From: Pseudomonadota bacterium
GTDB taxonomy: Bacteria; Pseudomonadota; Alphaproteobacteria; Sphingomonadales; Govanellaceae
Assembly: GCA_003577275.1 (NCBI GenBank)
Contig: QEVO01000006.1
Coordinates: forward strand, 62,001-126,000
DNA: 64,000 bases
Reading direction: 5' to 3'
The position numbers were made by a program, and so were the translations under genes. Positions 1-9,493 of this stretch are shown piece by piece. Below the pieces are notes generated by a model. That model ran no database searches. It was given only the letters and a program-made list of their open reading frames with translations, and was not told the DNA's origin. Position 1 is the stretch's first letter, and each line of letters starts with the position of its first letter.

Positions 1-12
1 TACTCAGCTGGA

Positions 13-516
13 TTAGAGCCGATCATACACCACAAAGGCATGGGCGGGAAACTCGCCAACGGCGGGATGGGTAACGCGGTCGGTTTCGCGCCAAGTTGCC
101 GGATCAAGCGCGGGAAAGAAGGTGTCTCCTTCCGGCGCGGCGTCAACCTCGGTCAGATACACCCGGTCGGCGAGCGGCAGCGCCAAAGCATAGATTTGGG
201 CGCCGCCAATGATCATCACTTCATCCACTCCCTTGGCCTCGGCCAGACGCGCCCCAACCTCCAAGGCGCTCTCCACGGTGGGCACCACGGTGACGCCGCC
301 GGCATCCCAGCGCCGTGAGCGTGAGACGACGATATTGTCACGGCCGGGCAGCGGCCGGCCCAGGGACTGGAAGGTCTTGCGTCCCATGACGATGGGTTTG
401 CCCCAGGTCAGTTCGCGAAAGTGCTTCAAGTCACCCGGCAAGCGCCAGGGCAGCTTGTTGTCCTTGCCGATGACGCCATTTTTGGCCACCGCCACCACTA
501 ACGCCACGCGCGTCAT
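13..516 (-). CDS. folA: Dihydrofolate reductase
   Basis: Reduces dihydrofolate to tetrahydrofolate with NADPH in the cytoplasm, recycling the dihydrofolate made by thymidylate synthase. The 167-residue protein has the DHFR opening (GVIGKDNKLPWRLPGDL near residues 14-30) with the catalytic acid at Asp29, then the NADPH-binding stretch VMGRKTFQSLGRPLPGR and a late GGAQIYALAL motif. Length is close to the usual 160-170. It lies one base downstream of thyA on the same strand, the common thyA-folA operon, so translation is probably coupled. The start is the ATG at 514-516. Nothing unusual. Confidence 0.97.
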   Translation of the reverse strand: MTRVALVVAVAKNGVIGKDNKLPWRLPGDLKHFRELTWGKPIVMGRKTFQSLGRPLPGRDNIVVSRSRRWDAGGVTVVPTVESALEVGARLAEAKGVDEVMIIGGAQIYALALPLADRVYLTEVDAAPEGDTFFPALDPATWRETDRVTHPAVGEFPAHAFVVYDRL

Positions 517-517
517 G

Positions 518-1312
518 TCAGACCGCGACCTTGGCCGGAATGTGGGGATGGAAGCGGTAGTTCTCCAAGGCGAAATCCTCGAAGGAAAAGGCGAAGATGT
601 CCGTCACCGCCGGATTTAGCCGCATGCGAGGCAGCGGGTAGGGCGCGCGGGCAAGCTGCAGTTCCGCCTGCTCCACATGGTTGAGGTAGAGGTGGGCGTC
701 GCCGAAAGTATGGATGAACTCGCCGGGCTTGAGGCCCGTCACTTGCGCCACCATCAAGGTCAGCAGGGCGTAGGAGGCGATATTGAACGGCACGCCGAGG
801 AAGATGTCGGCGCTACGCTGATAAAGCTGGCAACTCAAGCGGCCGTCGGCGACATAGAACTGAAACAGGCAATGGCAGGGCGGCAGCGCCATGCGTCCCA
901 CCTCGGCGACATTCCAGGCGCTGACGAGGAGGCGGCGGGACTCCGGGTTGGCGCGGATCTGGGCGATCAGTTGCGCGATCTGGTCGATCTTGCCGCCGTC
1001 CGGCGTCGGCCAGGAGCGCCATTGATGGCCATAGACCGGCCCCAGATCGCCCGCCGCATCCGCCCACTCGTTCCAGATGGTCACTCCATGGTCATTGAGA
1101 TAGCGGATGTTGGTATCGCCTTTAAGGAACCAGAGCAGTTCGTAGATGATTGATTTTAAATGGAGTTTCTTGGTGGTCAGCAGCGGAAAGCCGGCCGCCA
1201 AGTCAAACCGCATCTGGTGGCCGAAGATGCTCAAGGTGCCGGTGCCGGTGCGGTCCTCCTTGCGGCTGCCCTGGTCGAGCACAAGGCGCAGCAGATCAAG
1301 ATATTGTTTCAT
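518..1312 (-). CDS. thyA: Thymidylate synthase
   Basis: Methylates dUMP to dTMP using methylenetetrahydrofolate as both carbon donor and reductant. I start it at the ATG at 1310-1312, giving [10 protein letters not shown] and 264 residues, the same length as the E. coli enzyme. The open frame extends 23 codons further upstream, but that part has no family similarity. Visible motifs are [11 protein letters not shown] near residue 21, the catalytic cysteine at 146 in [31 protein letters not shown], and the folate-site end [10 protein letters not shown]. It is the first gene of a thyA-folA operon and is divergent from the tmRNA gene. Confidence 0.96.
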   Translation of the reverse strand: MKQYLDLLRLVLDQGSRKEDRTGTGTLSIFGHQMRFDLAAGFPLLTTKKLHLKSIIYELLWFLKGDTNIRYLNDHGVTIWNEWADAAGDLGPVYGHQWRSWPTPDGGKIDQIAQLIAQIRANPESRRLLVSAWNVAEVGRMALPPCHCLFQFYVADGRLSCQLYQRSADIFLGVPFNIASYALLTLMVAQVTGLKPGEFIHTFGDAHLYLNHVEQAELQLARAPYPLPRMRLNPAVTDIFAFSFEDFALENYRFHPHIPAKVAV

Positions 1313-1396
1313 CAAGAACCATCCGGCGCAGATATCGTGGGTGATCTTCCTTATGTATGCGATTCGGGGCGGAGGAGGCAAACGATCCGCGAGGTC

Positions 1397-1425
1397 TTTT
1401 AAAATGCCCCGCCTTTCCCTATATT
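1397..1425 (+). promoter_or_regulatory. Candidate promoter of the tmRNA gene
   Basis: A TATATT hexamer at 1420-1425 sits 6-7 bases before the first hairpin of the tmRNA precursor, where a -10 box would be expected. The hexamer 17 bases upstream (TTTTAA, 1397-1402) is a poor -35. The -10 is convincing by position; the -35 is not. Confidence 0.45.
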
Positions 1426-1430
1426 AGAGC

Positions 1431-1698
1431 CGTCGGGCAACCGACTATGGCGATAAACGGCCCTGCGTAATAGACGTTTCGGACCCGGGGGCGGTACCCG
1501 GCGCCTCCACCATTACCCTGATCTTGCATCTTGGGGGGCGAACTAGGATCGACGAGCGTTGAAAGGCTTGGCTTTTGCCCGGAATGATACCACCGTGACG
1601 GGTCAAAACCTAGAAATGCCAACGACAATGATGTCATGGCGCTTGCTGCGTAAGCAGTAGGCGGGGTTCGGAGGGCACCTAGCAACAGAAGCCCTCCA
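1431..1698 (+). ncRNA. ssrA: Circularly permuted two-piece tmRNA
   Basis: Rescues stalled ribosomes and tags truncated proteins for degradation. The gene has the permuted alphaproteobacterial layout. The acceptor piece comes first: a GNRA-capped hairpin at 1432-1445, then the 3' acceptor strand CGCCTCC at 1502-1508 followed by encoded ACCA at 1509-1512. After a short linker to be removed, the coding piece starts with GGGGGCG at 1534-1540. The two strands form a 7-bp acceptor stem whose third pair is G-U, the alanine identity signal. The tag frame at 1618-1653 reads ANDNDVMALAA then TAA, with the usual AND start and ALAA end. A stem (1670-1676 with 1691-1697) around a CACCTAGCAACAGAAG-type motif closes the coding piece. 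Outer boundaries are approximate. Confidence 0.9.
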
Positions 1699-1706
1699 CT
1701 TACCCC

Positions 1707-2438
1707 TTAATCAAAATCCTCGGCGATTTCTTCCAGCTTGTCGAACTCTCTGATGACCACCCGGCTGCGCTCGGGCAGGGCGATGACGCCATCGCCCTTA
1801 AGCTTGGTGAAGGTGCGGCTCACCGTTTCTATGGTCAGACCAAGATAGTCGGCAATATCTTCCCGGGTCATCGACAGCTCGATGGTGTCCACCGGCCGCT
1901 CCCAGCGGGCGTTGTTGCTCGACAGGCGCAAGAGGAACGACGACAGCTTGGCCAGTGGCGTCTTTCTGCCCAACAGCAGCATCTGTTCCTGAGCCACCGT
2001 CAGTTCATCGTTGGCCCGTTCCAGCAGCCGCGATTTGACGGTCTCGAAGCGGTCGACCAAGGATTTGAAGGCGGCGGAATCGAACTGGCAGAGGTTGACC
2101 TCGGTCACCGCTTCGGCGCCGTAGGCATAGGCTTTGGGAGAGGCCAAGCCCAAGAAATCGCCCGCAAACAGAAAGCCGGTGATCTGCCGCCGGCCGTTGG
2201 GCAGGAGCTTATAGATCCGCACCGTGCCTGAAGCGACGTTATAAAGGGAGCGCGCCGGCTCCCCTTCCTCGAAAATCATCTCCCCCGGCGCCAGCGAGCG
2301 ATAGCGGGTGATCGCCATCATGGCGGCCAGTTCTTCCTCCTTCAAGACCGCGCAGATGGCGAGACGCCGGATCTCGCAATGAATGCAGTCCTCGGGCGCT
2401 TCGTCTAAAGAGTGCCCTTTGGGCGCGGTGGAGTGCAT
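1707..2438 (-). CDS. FNR/FnrN-type oxygen-sensing transcription regulator
   Basis: Crp/FNR-family activator that probably carries an oxygen-labile [4Fe-4S] cluster and switches genes at low oxygen. From the ATG at 2436-2438 it has 243 residues. Cluster ligands would be Cys18, Cys21 and Cys29 (C-x2-C-x7-C, the FnrN/FixK1 spacing) plus Cys117 in EVNLCQF. The cyclic-nucleotide-fold domain spans about 30-150, followed by a dimer helix and an HTH with IETVSR, whose E..SR residues read TTGAT half-sites in this family. The frame is open up to 2531 with other ATGs at 2495 and 2531. I prefer 2438 because an FNR box at 2518-2531 overlaps the longest start. Convergent with the tmRNA gene. Likely the regulator of the FNR boxes elsewhere in the window. 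Confidence 0.9.
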   Translation of the reverse strand: MHSTAPKGHSLDEAPEDCIHCEIRRLAICAVLKEEELAAMMAITRYRSLAPGEMIFEEGEPARSLYNVASGTVRIYKLLPNGRRQITGFLFAGDFLGLASPKAYAYGAEAVTEVNLCQFDSAAFKSLVDRFETVKSRLLERANDELTVAQEQMLLLGRKTPLAKLSSFLLRLSSNNARWERPVDTIELSMTREDIADYLGLTIETVSRTFTKLKGDGVIALPERSRVVIREFDKLEEIAEDFD

Positions 2439-2517
2439 GGGCAAGGTCTTCTTTGATCTTCTGTGCGTGCATTGGCTGCTCGGCGAAAGGTCCATGTTTG
2501 GCCGCCGCCGGCGGAAT

Positions 2518-2531
2518 TTGATCAGGATCAT
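2518..2531. promoter_or_regulatory. FNR box upstream of the FNR-type gene
   Basis: TTGAT-CAGG-ATCAT matches the FNR palindrome TTGAT-N4-ATCAA at nine of ten positions. It lies in the divergent region between the FNR-type regulator (minus) and the small protein gene at 2597 (plus), so it could serve either. Its position suggests autoregulation, as known for E. coli fnr. Confidence 0.65.
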
Positions 2532-2596
2532 AGCTAGGCAGCGGCAGCGAAGCTAGCTTTTTAGAAAAATGTTAGGGGGAAGGTTGAGGGGGCGAT

Positions 2597-3016
2597 ATGG
2601 GCCAATCATTTCGCTGCGTGCCGCTGGACGAGGCCTTGATTGACCAGGTATTTCCGCTACTGGCCGTCCATGAACCCTGGCTGACGCCGGAGTCCTGGCG
2701 TAAGGAGGCCCGTCGATGGCTGGCCGCATCAAGCGCGCAAGGGGCGTTCGTGGCTTTACGCGATGAATTCGCCCGCGGCATTCTTCTTTATGACGTGATG
2801 CCGGAAGCGGTGGACGGCCGGCGCTGCCCGGTGCTGCGCATCACCGCGGTTCTGGTCTTTGACCTTCTGTTCGCCAATGACATTGCCGGGGCGCTGGTCG
2901 AAGCCGCCGAACGGTATGCCTGCGTTATGGGGTATGCCGGGGTGGCCGTCTCAGCGTTCTGCCCCCGCGACAAGCCGGCGCTGCGCGGCCTCCATGTCGC
3001 CGGGCCGGTGGCGTAA
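2597..3016 (+). CDS. Uncharacterised 139-residue protein
   Basis: I do not recognise the family. The product is soluble, with no signal peptide or membrane helix. It has a hydrophobic middle (RCPVLRITAVLVFDLLFANDIAGALVEAAERYACVMGYAGVAV) whose strand-helix-strand pattern, with an AAERYAC helix followed by a beta strand, recalls the core of small GNAT acetyltransferases, but no acetyl-CoA loop is evident. A purine-rich ribosome site (GAGGGGG) precedes the ATG. It is divergent from the FNR-type gene and shares the intergenic region holding an FNR box, so low-oxygen control is possible. The coding call is well supported by base composition and codon pattern; function is open. Confidence 0.7.
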   Translation: MGQSFRCVPLDEALIDQVFPLLAVHEPWLTPESWRKEARRWLAASSAQGAFVALRDEFARGILLYDVMPEAVDGRRCPVLRITAVLVFDLLFANDIAGALVEAAERYACVMGYAGVAVSAFCPRDKPALRGLHVAGPVA

Positions 3017-3105
3017 ATGGCGGTAAAGCCAATGGATAATCATTCATCGCCTGTTCAATCATCCTCGTTTATGATCGTCGGCCATCATCAAGAGGGTGAA
3101 TGCCG

Positions 3106-3720
3106 ATGTCCGTATTGCGATTTTTGATGCTGTGTTGCGCCCCCATATTGCTGTCCGCCTGCGCCAGTTCGTTGACCGCCGATGTCACCCGCTTCCATCA
3201 GTTGCCGGGCGCGTCGGGGGAAAGCGTACAGGTGCGGCCCGCCGATCCGGCGCGCGCCGCGTCCCTGGAATTCAACCGCTATGCCGATTTGGTGGGCGCG
3301 AAGCTGGCGGCATATGGCTACACCCCGCCGGTGGCCGGCCCGCCCTCGACCCTCATTGCCGAAATCGACTGGAGCGTCAGCGAAAGCGGTGATCTGCGTG
3401 GCGGCGATGACAGCCCGGTGTCGGTGGGCGTCGGGGTTGGCGGCGGCAGCGGCGGCCGTCACAGCGGCGTCGGCGTCGGGGTCGGCGTTTCCACCGGCTT
3501 TAACGTCGGCGGCGGCTCGGGGACAAGCTACATCCGCCGCCTCAGCCTGATCCTGATCCGACAATCAGACGGCGCGCGCCTGTTCGAAGGCCGGGCGGTC
3601 AGCCGCGGCGAAAGCGGCGACATGCTGGCCGTCATGCCCTATCTGGTGGACGCCCTGTTCAAGGACTTCCCGGGCAAGAGCGGTGAGACCATCAAGGTCA
3701 AGTTGCCGGTGAACAAGTAG
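3106..3720 (+). CDS. DUF4136-like lipoprotein
   Basis: Probable outer-membrane or periplasmic lipoprotein. The N-terminus is a type II signal peptide ending in the lipobox LLSAC (cysteine near residue 18), followed by a mature domain resembling DUF4136 (VTRFHQLPG..., then FNRYADLVGAKLAAYGYTPP). The middle is a very glycine-rich stretch of alternating VGVGVG and GGGSGG, a low-complexity beta segment. I chose the ATG at 3106 because AGAGGG at 3091-3096 is then 9 bases away; the in-frame ATG at 3100 would leave only 3. Role unknown; envelope maintenance is the usual guess. It is followed closely by an oligopeptide-binding protein but no functional link is apparent. Confidence 0.75.
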   Translation: MSVLRFLMLCCAPILLSACASSLTADVTRFHQLPGASGESVQVRPADPARAASLEFNRYADLVGAKLAAYGYTPPVAGPPSTLIAEIDWSVSESGDLRGGDDSPVSVGVGVGGGSGGRHSGVGVGVGVSTGFNVGGGSGTSYIRRLSLILIRQSDGARLFEGRAVSRGESGDMLAVMPYLVDALFKDFPGKSGETIKVKLPVNK

Positions 3721-3735
3721 CAGTTGCACAGCGCC

Positions 3736-5334
3736 ATGCCAACCGCAGCGCGCTCGGTCATCCGGGTCTGCCTCGCCGTCTTTTTGGCGCTCGGCGGCGT
3801 CCCGTCCGCCGCCGCCGAGGTGGTGCTGCACCGCGGCAATACCAACGAGCCCAATACCCTTGACCCGCATCGCACCTCCGGCACCTGGGAAAGCCATATC
3901 CTGCGCGATCTGTTTTTGGGGCTGACCAGTTTTGACGCCCATGGCGCAACCATCCCCGGCGCCGCCGAACGCTGGGACGTCAGCGCCGACGGCAAAGTTT
4001 ACGTCTTTCATTTGCGGCGCGGCCTCTTGTGGTCGGACGGCGTCCCGTTCACCGCTGACGATGTGGTGTTCTCCATCCGCCGGTTATTGGACCCCAAAAC
4101 CGCCTCGGACTATGCCTCCAATTTTTACATTCTGGTCAACGGCCGGGAGGCCAATACCGGCAAGCTGCCCGTGGATCAGGTGGGCGCGCGGGCGCTGGAC
4201 GTCCGCACGGTGGAGATGCGGCTCCACACCCCGGTTCCCTACCTTCTGGAACTGTTGACCCATGTCTCGACCTACCCGGTACCCCGCCATGTGGTGGAAC
4301 GCTATGGGCGGGACTGGGCGCGGCCAGGGCGGATGGCGTCCAGCGGCGCCTATATGGCAGACGCCTGGGAGCCGCAGGCCTACGTGCGGGCGGTCAAAAA
4401 CCCGCGCTTCTACGACGCCAAAACAGTCGCCATCGATACCATTTATTACTACCCCCTCGAAGATCAGCAGACGGCGCTCAAGCAATTCCGTTCGGGCCAG
4501 CTCGACCTCAATAATTCATTTCCCTCGCGGCAGTACGCCTGGCTGAAGGCCAACATGCCCAACGCGGTCAAGGTCTCGCCGTGGCTGGGGGTCAATTATA
4601 TCGCCTTTCACACCCGGCATCCGCCCACCAACGATTGGCGGGTGCGGCGGGCGCTGTCGCTGGCCATCCCGCGCGAGGCGATCACCGATAAGCTCCTCAA
4701 TTACGGTCTGGTGCCGGCCTATTCCTTTGTGCCGCTGGGCATCGCCAACTATCCCCAGGTGGCCGAGACGGATTTCAAGCACTGGCCCTGGGACAAGCGC
4801 TTGGCCGAGGCGCGCCGGTTATTGGCCGAGGCCGGTTACGGGCCGAAGCATCCTTTGAAGATCGTGTTTAGCTACAACACCGATAAAGACATGAAAAAGA
4901 TTGCCCTTGCCGCCGCCGACGGCTGGCGTCAGATCGGGGTCAAGACCGAGCTTTTCAACAGTGAGGGCAAGGTTCATTACAACGACTTGAAAGTCGCCAA
5001 TTTCCAGGCGGCGCGGGCGGCCTGGATCGCCGATTACAACGACGCCGAGAATTTTCTCTTTTTGATGGACAGCCGCACCGGCGCCTTGAACTACAGCCGC
5101 TACGTCAACCCCGCCTTCGACCAACTGATGACCGCGGCATCCAAGACCCTTAATCTGGAACAGCGCGCCGGTCTTTTGCGTCAGGCCGAGGCCATCGTCA
5201 TGCGCGATGCGCCGGTGACGCCCATTTACTACTATGCCGCGCGCAATCTGGTGCAGCCCTGGGTCAAGGGCTGGCACGCCAACATCAATGACGCTCACCT
5301 GACGCGTTACATGCGCATCGAGGAGCGCCCTTAG
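3736..5334 (+). CDS. Extracellular solute-binding protein, family 5 (OppA-like)
   Basis: Periplasmic receptor of an ABC transporter for oligopeptides or related solutes. From the ATG at 3736 it has 532 residues with a Sec signal peptide ending near AAA-EVVLHRG. The family signature is clear: NTNEPNTLDPHRTSGTWESHILRDLFLGL, then AAERWDVSADGKVYVFHLRRGLLWSDGVPFTADDVVFSIRR. It resembles MppA/OppA rather than DppA by overall pattern. No permease or ATPase genes are adjacent, so it is an orphan receptor that must use a transporter encoded elsewhere. An in-frame TTG at 3724 is possible but has no better ribosome site. Convergent with tldD, with 3 bases between the stop codons. Confidence 0.9.
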   Translation: MPTAARSVIRVCLAVFLALGGVPSAAAEVVLHRGNTNEPNTLDPHRTSGTWESHILRDLFLGLTSFDAHGATIPGAAERWDVSADGKVYVFHLRRGLLWSDGVPFTADDVVFSIRRLLDPKTASDYASNFYILVNGREANTGKLPVDQVGARALDVRTVEMRLHTPVPYLLELLTHVSTYPVPRHVVERYGRDWARPGRMASSGAYMADAWEPQAYVRAVKNPRFYDAKTVAIDTIYYYPLEDQQTALKQFRSGQLDLNNSFPSRQYAWLKANMPNAVKVSPWLGVNYIAFHTRHPPTNDWRVRRALSLAIPREAITDKLLNYGLVPAYSFVPLGIANYPQVAETDFKHWPWDKRLAEARRLLAEAGYGPKHPLKIVFSYNTDKDMKKIALAAADGWRQIGVKTELFNSEGKVHYNDLKVANFQAARAAWIADYNDAENFLFLMDSRTGALNYSRYVNPAFDQLMTAASKTLNLEQRAGLLRQAEAIVMRDAPVTPIYYYAARNLVQPWVKGWHANINDAHLTRYMRIEERP

Positions 5335-5337
5335 GGT

Positions 5338-6771
5338 TCACATCGCCGTGCCGCCGACGGTGAGGCCGTTGACCCGCAAGGTCGGCTGGCCGACTCCCAC
5401 CGGCACCGATTGCCCGCCCTTACCGCAAGTGCCGACGCCGGTATCGAGCTTTAGGTCATTGCCAATGAGCGCCACCTTGGTCAACACCTCGGGGCCGTTG
5501 CCAATCAGCGTTGCGCCCTTGACCGGCGCGCCGATCTTGCCGTTCTCAATCAGATAAGCCTCGGTGCAGGAAAAGACGAACTTGCCGGAGGTGATGTCCA
5601 CCTGGCCGCCGCCGAAGTTGACGGCATAAAGGCCCTTTTTCACCGACGCCAGGATCTCCTCGGGCGTCTTGTCGCCCGCGAGCATGTAGGTATTGGTCAT
5701 GCGCGGCAGGGGGGCGTGGGCGTGGCTTTGCCGGCGGCCGTTGCCGGTGGGCTTGACCCCCATCAGCCGGGCATTGAGGCGATCCTGCATGTAACCTTTA
5801 AGGATGCCGTCCTCGATGAGCACGATCTGTGAGGTCGGCGTTCCTTCGTCGTCGATGGTCAGCGAGCCGCGCCGGCGGTCGAGGGTGCCATCGTCAACTA
5901 CAGTAACGCCGGGGGCGGCGACCCGCTGGCCCAAGAGGCCGGAGAAGGCCGAGGTCTTCTTGCGGTTGAAGTCGCCTTCCAGGCCATGGCCGATGGCCTC
6001 GTGGAGGAGCACCCCCGGCCAGCCCGGTCCCAGCACCACGTCCATCTCGCCGGCCGGGGCGGGGACCGAGTCCAGATTGACGAGGGCCTGACGCAGCGCC
6101 TCGTCGGCCTCGGCCTGCCACAATTTGGGGTCGAAGAAATGCGCCATGTCGTAGCGCCCGCCCGACCCCTGATAACCCGACTCCTGGCGATCGCCCAGGC
6201 CGGCGACGACGTTGACGTTCAGCCGCACCAGGGGGCGGATGTCGCGCCGCCGCTCGCCGTCGGCGCGGATGATTTCGATCACCTGCCACTCGCCGCTTAA
6301 CGACACCGAAACCTGGCGAACGCGGTTGTCGCGGCCGCGCAGATAGGAGTCGATATCCTGCAAGAGTTTGATCTTTTGGGAGAAATCGACGCCTGCGACG
6401 GGGTTGTCATCGCCGTAGAGCCGGCGGTTGGTGGGTTCCGGGCCGAGCGACATGGCGCCGCCGCGGCCGGCGCGCACCGACTGTACGGTGGCGGCGGCGC
6501 GGCGCAACGCCGCCTCGGACACCTCGGAGGCGTGGGCGTAGGCGGTGGTCTCGCCGGTCACCGCCCGCAGGCCGAACCCCCGGGAGACGTCGAAATTGGC
6601 GGCCTTCAGGCGGCCGTCGTCAAACACCAGGCTTTCCGATTGCACGTATTCGAGAAAAAGCTCGCCGTCGTCCATGCCGGCCAGCGCTTCCGCCGTCAGC
6701 CGGCTGGCCTGATCGCGGCTTAACCCTTCCGCGGCGAAGAACAGATCGTCAGCATCGCTATTTATTATCAT
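5338..6771 (-). CDS. tldD: Metalloprotease TldD
   Basis: Zinc-dependent endopeptidase that with TldE/PmbA unfolds and cleaves small peptides, for example in microcin maturation and CcdA turnover. From the ATG at 6769-6771 the protein has 477 residues, against about 481 in E. coli. The metal motif HEAIGHGLEGD lies at residues 257-267 (HExxxH, His257 and His262), followed by KKTSAFSGLLGQRVA and the conserved tail GICG-like region GVGTCGKGGQSVPVGVGQPTLRVNGLTVGGTAM. The open frame runs 60 codons further upstream but that part is not TldD-like. Its start region is divergent from the oxidase operon. The partner tldE is not in this window. Confidence 0.95.
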   Translation of the reverse strand: MIINSDADDLFFAAEGLSRDQASRLTAEALAGMDDGELFLEYVQSESLVFDDGRLKAANFDVSRGFGLRAVTGETTAYAHASEVSEAALRRAAATVQSVRAGRGGAMSLGPEPTNRRLYGDDNPVAGVDFSQKIKLLQDIDSYLRGRDNRVRQVSVSLSGEWQVIEIIRADGERRRDIRPLVRLNVNVVAGLGDRQESGYQGSGGRYDMAHFFDPKLWQAEADEALRQALVNLDSVPAPAGEMDVVLGPGWPGVLLHEAIGHGLEGDFNRKKTSAFSGLLGQRVAAPGVTVVDDGTLDRRRGSLTIDDEGTPTSQIVLIEDGILKGYMQDRLNARLMGVKPTGNGRRQSHAHAPLPRMTNTYMLAGDKTPEEILASVKKGLYAVNFGGGQVDITSGKFVFSCTEAYLIENGKIGAPVKGATLIGNGPEVLTKVALIGNDLKLDTGVGTCGKGGQSVPVGVGQPTLRVNGLTVGGTAM

Positions 6772-6808
6772 ATTTTCCCGTTGGCTGGCGTTGATAAGGG
6801 CAGGGCGC

Positions 6809-6836
6809 TTGTGGCAGCGGTTTTTTCTGGTATAAC
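6809..6836 (+). promoter_or_regulatory. Candidate promoter of the aa3 oxidase operon
   Basis: TTGTGG (6809-6814) and TATAAC (6831-6836) are separated by 16 bases, which would place the transcription start near 6843 and leave a leader of about 70 bases before the ctaC start. No regulator site is recognised nearby. Confidence 0.45.
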
Positions 6837-6913
6837 ATGCCCCAGAGATGTGGGAAAGCCGACCAGCGAACCCACCGGGGGATATCAACCTTTTAAATAA
6901 TAAAGAGGTGATC

Positions 6914-7780
6914 GTGAGCACAGCGATTAAGAAAGCGATGGCATATGCCACGCTTGTAATGGCCGCGCTTTTGTCTGTTGGCGGCTATGCCGCGGCGGCG
7001 GAGCAAACGGGAACAGGGCAGCCGTATCCGTGGCAATTGGGGCTGCAGGCAGCCGCCTCGCCGGTGATGGAGCGGATTACCGATTTTCATAATCTGCTTT
7101 TGGTCATCATCACGGCAATCGCCGCCTTCGTGCTGCTGTTGTTGCTGATCATCATCTTCCGCTTCAACAGCAAGGCGAACCCGACGCCGTCGAAAACCTC
7201 CCACAACACCCTGTTGGAAGTGGTGTGGACGCTGGTGCCGGTGCTGATCCTGGTGTTCATCGCCGTACCCTCCTTGAAACTCCTCTATTTCCAGGACAAG
7301 GCGGAAAACGCCGATATGACCATCAAGGCCATCGGTAGCCAATGGTACTGGTCCTATGAATACCCCGACCATGGCGACATCGCCTTCGATTCGATCATGC
7401 TGAGCGACGAGGAGGCGGCCGCCGCCGGTGCGCCGCGCACGCTGGCCACCGATACCCATCTGGTGGTGCCGGTGGGCAAGTCGGTGCGGCTGTTGGTGAC
7501 CGCCAACGACGTCATCCACTCATGGGCCATCCCCGCCTTCGGCGTCAAGATCGACGCTGTTCCGGGGCGGATGAACGAAACCTGGTTCAGGGCCGACAAA
7601 GAGGGGCTCTATTACGGCCAGTGCTCGGAGCTGTGCGGCATCAAGCACGCCTTCATGCCCATCGTCGTCGAGGTGGTGAGCGAGGAACGCTTCGCCCAAT
7701 GGGTGGAAGAAGCGAAAGCCGAATATGGTTTTAATGATAATAGCGCGGCGCCGACGCAGATCGCCGCCGCTGTGCAGTGA
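6914..7780 (+). CDS. ctaC: Cytochrome c oxidase subunit II
   Basis: Carries the CuA centre that receives electrons from cytochrome c in the aa3-type oxidase. I start it at the GTG at 6914, 5 bases after AGAGG at 6904-6908, giving 288 residues; the frame is open to an ATG at 6848 but without a ribosome site. It has a signal peptide ending AAAAEQ, two membrane helices (LLLVIITAIAAFVLLLLLIII and LVPVLILVFIAVPSLKLLYF), and the periplasmic cupredoxin domain with DVIHSWAIPAF and the CuA ligands in YYGQCSELCGIKHAFMPIVVEV. The aromatic electron-entry motif GSQWYWSYEYPD is present. First gene of the cluster, 21 bases before ctaD. Confidence 0.97.
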   Translation: MSTAIKKAMAYATLVMAALLSVGGYAAAAEQTGTGQPYPWQLGLQAAASPVMERITDFHNLLLVIITAIAAFVLLLLLIIIFRFNSKANPTPSKTSHNTLLEVVWTLVPVLILVFIAVPSLKLLYFQDKAENADMTIKAIGSQWYWSYEYPDHGDIAFDSIMLSDEEAAAAGAPRTLATDTHLVVPVGKSVRLLVTANDVIHSWAIPAFGVKIDAVPGRMNETWFRADKEGLYYGQCSELCGIKHAFMPIVVEVVSEERFAQWVEEAKAEYGFNDNSAAPTQIAAAVQ

Positions 7781-7801
7781 ATTTAGACGGGAGTCAGGTA
7801 A

Positions 7802-9430
<1,629 letters not shown>

Positions 9431-9447
9431 CAGTGTCTGTAGTTCAA

Positions 9448-9481
9448 GGTTTGGCCGCATCATGCGGCCAAACCGCCTTTT
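9448..9481 (+). terminator. Hairpin between ctaD and ctaB, terminator or attenuator
   Basis: A perfect 12-bp stem (9448-9459 with 9463-9474, loop of 3 bases) begins 18 bases after the ctaD stop and is followed by four T at 9478-9481. The ctaB start lies at 9494, so it sits inside the cluster and would reduce rather than stop transcription of the assembly genes, or stabilise the upstream mRNA. Confidence 0.65.
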
Positions 9482-9493
9482 GGAACTATCGGT

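Noticed and set aside
1419-1685. Minus-strand frame of 88 codons
   Set aside because: It lies across the tmRNA gene, whose structure and tag frame explain this sequence.
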